This document shows positions 61,286 to 64,000 of a DNA stretch of 64,000 nt, piece after piece (within the stretch, counting starts at the first letter, position 1; every line of letters begins with the position of its first letter). Under the pieces are notes generated by a model, which was given only the letters and a program-made list of their open reading frames with translations, ran no database searches and was not told the origin of the DNA. The position numbers were made by a program, and so were the translations under genes. The stretch comes from Clostridia bacterium (GTDB taxonomy: Bacteria; Bacillota; Clostridia; Oscillospirales; Acutalibacteraceae). The stretch is from assembly GCA_017516315.1 (NCBI GenBank), contig JAFXDE010000022.1, positions 1 to 64,000 of the forward strand, given 5' to 3'.

Positions 61286-62134
61286 ATGAAAAAGTTTTTA
61301 GCAATCGCTCTTGCTGCTCTTATGCTCTTCGCGCTTGCAGCCTGCGGCGGTACATCAGAATCCAAAGAAGTAGTTAAGGTTATCGACATCAACCTCACAG
61401 AAGAAGAATACGCTTTCGGCGTAGACAAGGCACAGCCTGAGCTTCTCGAAAAGACAAACGCCTTCATCGAAAAGATTATGAAGGACGGCACCTTCGATGA
61501 AATCTGTAACAAGTATTTCGGTGACGGTGAGCCCACAGCAGTTACATCTGCAGAGCTTGACGAAAGCAAGGACCAGCTCGTTGTTGCTACCAACGCTGCC
61601 TTCGAGCCCTTCGAATACACACAGGGTGACAAGTACTACGGCATCGATATGGAAATCGCTGCTCTTCTCGCTCAGGAGCTCGGTAAAGAGCTCGTTATCA
61701 GCAATATGGACTTTGATGCTGTTTGCCTTTCAGTAGGTCAGCACAAATGTGACATCGCTATGGCAGGTCTTACAGTAAAGGAAGACAGAAAAGAGCATGT
61801 TGACTTCACCTCTACATACTACCAGGCTTCTCAGAAGCTTATCGTAAAGGCTGACGACACTACCTTCGATGCCTGCACAGACGCAGCATCAGTAGAAGCT
61901 ATCCTTAAGGGCTTCGACAACACCACAAAGATCGGTGTTCAGAACGGTACAACAGGTAACTTCTATGTTAAGGGTGACGCAGACTGGGGCTTCGACGGCT
62001 TCGCAACAGAATGTGTAGGCTATAAGAACGGCGCTCTCGCAGTTCAGGACCTCGTAAACGGTAATATCAATTATGTAGTTATTGACGCAGCTCCCGCAGC
62101 CTGCATCGTAGAGTCCATCAACGAAGTAGCATAA
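61286..62134 (+). CDS. Amino-acid ABC transporter binding lipoprotein, apparently circularly permuted
   Basis: 282 residues with a lipoprotein signal (FALAAC, Cys20). The family 3 solute-binding fold is clear: LVVATNAAFEPFEY near residue 98, YYGIDMEIAALLAQELG, CDIAMAGLTVKEDRKEHVDFTSTYY and KIGVQNGTTGN. However the segment that normally ends these proteins (an EEEYAFGVDK...LLEKTNAFI..IMKDGTFDEICNKYFG pattern) is found at residues 38-80, before the usual N-terminus, and the protein stops at AAPAACIVESINEVA, where that segment would normally follow. This is circular permutation of lobe 1. GGAGG precedes the ATG. Likely binds a polar amino acid. Confidence 0.88.
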   Translation: MKKFLAIALAALMLFALAACGGTSESKEVVKVIDINLTEEEYAFGVDKAQPELLEKTNAFIEKIMKDGTFDEICNKYFGDGEPTAVTSAELDESKDQLVVATNAAFEPFEYTQGDKYYGIDMEIAALLAQELGKELVISNMDFDAVCLSVGQHKCDIAMAGLTVKEDRKEHVDFTSTYYQASQKLIVKADDTTFDACTDAASVEAILKGFDNTTKIGVQNGTTGNFYVKGDADWGFDGFATECVGYKNGALAVQDLVNGNINYVVIDAAPAACIVESINEVA

Positions 62135-62158
62135 ACATTAACAAAAAATATTTTTGCA

Positions 62159-62187
62159 GAATACCTCACTTATCAAGTGGGGTATTC
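62159..62187 (+). promoter_or_regulatory. Intercistronic stem-loop between binding protein and permease
   Basis: GAATACCTCACTT-ATC-AAGTGGGGTATTC with no T-run. Such hairpins commonly stabilise the upstream binding-protein mRNA so it is made in excess; that use is inference. Confidence 0.75.
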
Positions 62188-62209
62188 AAATGTGTAAAGG
62201 AAAAATATT

Positions 62210-62917
62210 ATGAACGGTTTTTTAGTAAAGGTAAACCGCTTTATTGATATCTTTATCAATCAGGGCGGTTATAACGAGGTCCTCGGCGGTCTTAAGAACA
62301 CTCTTCTCATCGCCGTGACAGGCCTCATAATCGGTATCGCTATCGGTACTCTTATCGCTACGGTACGCGTTCTTCCCAAATACAGCAGACTTTCGAGAGC
62401 GCTCGATAAAATCTGCACCTTTTATGTAGGTCTTTTCAGAGGCACTCCCATGGTAGCGCAGCTTTTGGTTTTCTACTATGTTATGCTTCCTCTTCTCGGC
62501 ATAAAAATGACCTCTTTAAGCGTGGCTATCTGCGTTTTCGGTCTTAACAGCGGTGCTTACATTTCAGAGATGATGAGAGCAGGTATCCTTTCCGTTGACC
62601 CCGGTCAGATGGAGGGTGGCAGAAGCGTAGGTATGTCCTACGGTGCCACTATGATGAAAATAGTTATTCCTCAGGCTGTTAAGAATATTCTTCCCACCTT
62701 AGGCAATGAATTTATCGCCCTCGTAAAGGAAACCTCTGTTGTATCCTTTATCGGCGCAACAGATCTTTATGTGGCATTCAACTATATCGGCTCAAACAGC
62801 TATGAATTTATGGTACCCTATCTCGTAATGGCTATTATGTACATTATCATCGTATGTATCATAAGTCTCGGAATAAAGATGATGGAAAGGAGGCTGAGGA
62901 AAGGTGACAGGAAATAA
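62210..62917 (+). CDS. Amino-acid ABC transporter permease
   Basis: 235 residues of the HisM/GlnP type: about five membrane segments, [21 protein letters not shown] near the N-terminus, [20 protein letters not shown], and the EAA loop [46 protein letters not shown] precedes the ATG. The last 14 bases overlap the ATPase gene. Confidence 0.96.
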   Translation: MNGFLVKVNRFIDIFINQGGYNEVLGGLKNTLLIAVTGLIIGIAIGTLIATVRVLPKYSRLSRALDKICTFYVGLFRGTPMVAQLLVFYYVMLPLLGIKMTSLSVAICVFGLNSGAYISEMMRAGILSVDPGQMEGGRSVGMSYGATMMKIVIPQAVKNILPTLGNEFIALVKETSVVSFIGATDLYVAFNYIGSNSYEFMVPYLVMAIMYIIIVCIISLGIKMMERRLRKGDRK

Positions 62918-63755
62918 AATCAACGCCGCAGAAAATGAAGACCTTATCGTGGTCAGGGGTCTTTGTAAGGACTTCGGAGACAATAAGGTTCTCAAGGATA
63001 TCTCCACCACCATCAAAAAGGGCGAGAAGGTAGTAGTTATCGGCCCCTCAGGCTCAGGCAAGAGCACCTTCCTGCGCTGCCTTAACTGTATGGAGGACCC
63101 TACAAGCGGCTCGATCATCTTCGGTGGTGAGGACATCGCCGATATGTCAGTAGACATCAATGTTCACCGTCAGAAGATGGGTATGGTTTTCCAGCACTTT
63201 AATCTTTTCGCCAATAAGACGGTTATCGAAAACATTATGATGGCTCCCCTTTATGTGGCAAAAAAGAACATCAAAAAGCAGAAAAGAGCTAACCTTCTCA
63301 TAAAGCTTCATCTTAAAAAGGGTGAAATCACTCCCGTCACAGCCAACATTTCCGATATCAGAAAGCAGGAAAAGGAAAAGGCTGTGGAGCTTTTGAAAAG
63401 AATCGGTCTCGAGGAAAAGGCAGATGCCTATCCATCCTCACTTTCCGGCGGGCAGAAGCAAAGAGTCGCTATCGTGCGCTCCCTTGCTATGGAGCCCGAT
63501 GTAATCCTTTTTGACGAGCCTACCTCGGCTCTTGACCCGGAAATGGTCGGCGAGGTGCTCGAGCTTATGAAGGAGCTTGCCAACCAGGGAATGACTATGG
63601 TGGTAGTAACTCACGAAATGGGCTTCGCGAAGGAAGTTGGCACACGAATCGTCTTTATGGACGAGGGCCGCTTCGTGGAGGAGGCTGCTCCCGAGGAATT
63701 CTTCGCCAATCCGAAAAGCGACAGAGCAAAGGAATTCCTTTCAAAGGTTCTTTAA
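62904..63755 (+). CDS. Amino-acid ABC transporter ATP-binding protein with insertion
   Basis: 283 residues, GTG start (62904), GGAGG 10 bases upstream inside the permease gene. Walker [10 protein letters not shown] (48-56 region), Q-loop [17 protein letters not shown] (Gln about 97), signature LSGGQKQR (about 180), Walker [16 protein letters not shown]-switch [13 protein letters not shown]. Between the Q-loop helix and the signature there are about 33 extra residues (about 122-155, basic [18 protein letters not shown]...) not seen in typical GlnQ/HisP proteins. It pairs with the permease and the permuted binding protein. Confidence 0.95.
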   Translation: MTGNKINAAENEDLIVVRGLCKDFGDNKVLKDISTTIKKGEKVVVIGPSGSGKSTFLRCLNCMEDPTSGSIIFGGEDIADMSVDINVHRQKMGMVFQHFNLFANKTVIENIMMAPLYVAKKNIKKQKRANLLIKLHLKKGEITPVTANISDIRKQEKEKAVELLKRIGLEEKADAYPSSLSGGQKQRVAIVRSLAMEPDVILFDEPTSALDPEMVGEVLELMKELANQGMTMVVVTHEMGFAKEVGTRIVFMDEGRFVEEAAPEEFFANPKSDRAKEFLSKVL

Positions 63756-63767
63756 TTCAATATATCC

Positions 63768-63806
63768 GAAGAATCACTGCCGACGCAGTGGTTCTTTTTT
63801 CTTTGC
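63768..63806 (+). terminator. Terminator of the ABC operon
   Basis: GAATCACTGC-CGAC-GCAGTGGTTC stem followed by TTTTTTCTTT. It overlaps the final codons of the convergent gene at 63774. Confidence 0.85.
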
Positions 63807-64000
63807 AAGCCTGTCATAAAAGGGAAGCATAATCACCGTATTGAATATATTGAACGCTATGTGGAAAACCGATACGGCAAGGGAAGGCTTGCCTAAGCCT
63901 GAAAGCCACTCTCCCACCGGAAGGAAAGAACAAAGAGGCAGGAAAAAGGCACAGCCGGCTATATTGAATATAAGATGTATTTTACCTATATGCTTGGCTT
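63774..64000 (-). CDS. Na/Pi-cotransporter-family protein, C-terminal fragment
   Basis: On the minus strand, an open frame of 75 codons enters from beyond 64000 and stops at 63774-63776 (TGA). It reads HIGKIHLIFNIAGCAFFLPL, then AVSVFHIAFNIFNTVIMLPFYDRLAKK. The repeated H..FN...LP pattern is the hallmark of the Na/Pi cotransporter II-related (NptA/YjbB) membrane domain. The usual C-terminal PhoU-like domain is absent. Only the 3' end is here, so length and start cannot be judged. Confidence 0.75.
   Translation of the reverse strand, partial: AKHIGKIHLIFNIAGCAFFLPLCSFLPVGEWLSGLGKPSLAVSVFHIAFNIFNTVIMLPFYDRLAKKKEPLRRQ

Overview
The window looks like a chromosome segment of an anaerobic, probably gut-dwelling Clostridia member (Oscillospirales/Lachnospirales-like Firmicutes). 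I infer this from the family types (a single 1182-residue pyruvate:ferredoxin oxidoreductase, rubrerythrin, a YlmC/YmxH-type sporulation protein, ECF and GPH transporters, GH2/GH3/GH39-like glycosidases), strong Shine-Dalgarno sites before nearly every gene, near-consensus TTGACA/TATAAT promoters and many hairpin + T-run terminators. I see no rRNA, tRNA, CRISPR array, prophage, transposase or plasmid gene. No species can be named from the sequence alone.

Layout. 0-5.6 kb (minus strand): the 5' part of pnp with a long structured leader, rpsO with promoter and terminator, then an operon read malQ, small Sm-like membrane protein, aconitase-type hydratase. 5.7-13.9 kb: a patatin-like lipase, GPH sugar symporter, CopZ-like protein, glycerophosphodiesterase, secreted SH3/C39 protease, a membrane protein with a PQ-rich tail, a cytosolic-looking sulfatase and rubrerythrin. 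Two copies of a MITE-like palindromic element, each carrying a bidirectional terminator, lie exactly between two convergent gene pairs here. 14.1-26.9 kb: a ZTP-riboswitch-controlled purine operon, purE-purC-purF-like-purM-purN-purO-purH(AICARFT)-glyA-purD-purL.

26.9-39.9 kb (minus strand): an alpha/beta hydrolase, a zinc-ribbon protein, a SigH-like sigma factor, a second lipase/esterase, and a five-gene operon (glycerophosphodiesterase, HAD phosphatase, 1406-residue four-repeat surface protein, beta-mannosidase, alpha/beta hydrolase). 40.0-41.3 kb: a cobalamin riboswitch upstream of a transcobalamin-like DUF4430 protein and an ECF S component. 41.4-46.2 kb: L-arabinose isomerase, FGGY kinase, secreted metallophosphatase. 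46.4-50 kb: an FHA - RodA/FtsW - class B PBP operon. 50-51.2 kb: a gene-free stretch of degenerate duplicated repeats. 51.4-64 kb: HTH membrane regulator, nifJ, PRC-barrel protein, GH3 beta-glucosidase with a secreted GH39-like enzyme, an amino-acid ABC transporter whose binding protein appears circularly permuted, and the 3' end of a Na/Pi-cotransporter-like gene.

How it works together. Pyruvate oxidation, purine and one-carbon metabolism (glyA feeding the two formyltransferases), plant-glycan use (GH2, GH3, GH39-like, araA, GPH symporter, malQ) and corrinoid uptake fit a saccharolytic anaerobe. The observations most worth follow-up are the permuted ABC binding protein, the PurF-like protein that has lost its glutaminase catalytic residues inside the purine operon, the B12-controlled anchored DUF4430/ECF pair, and the terminator-carrying MITE-like element.
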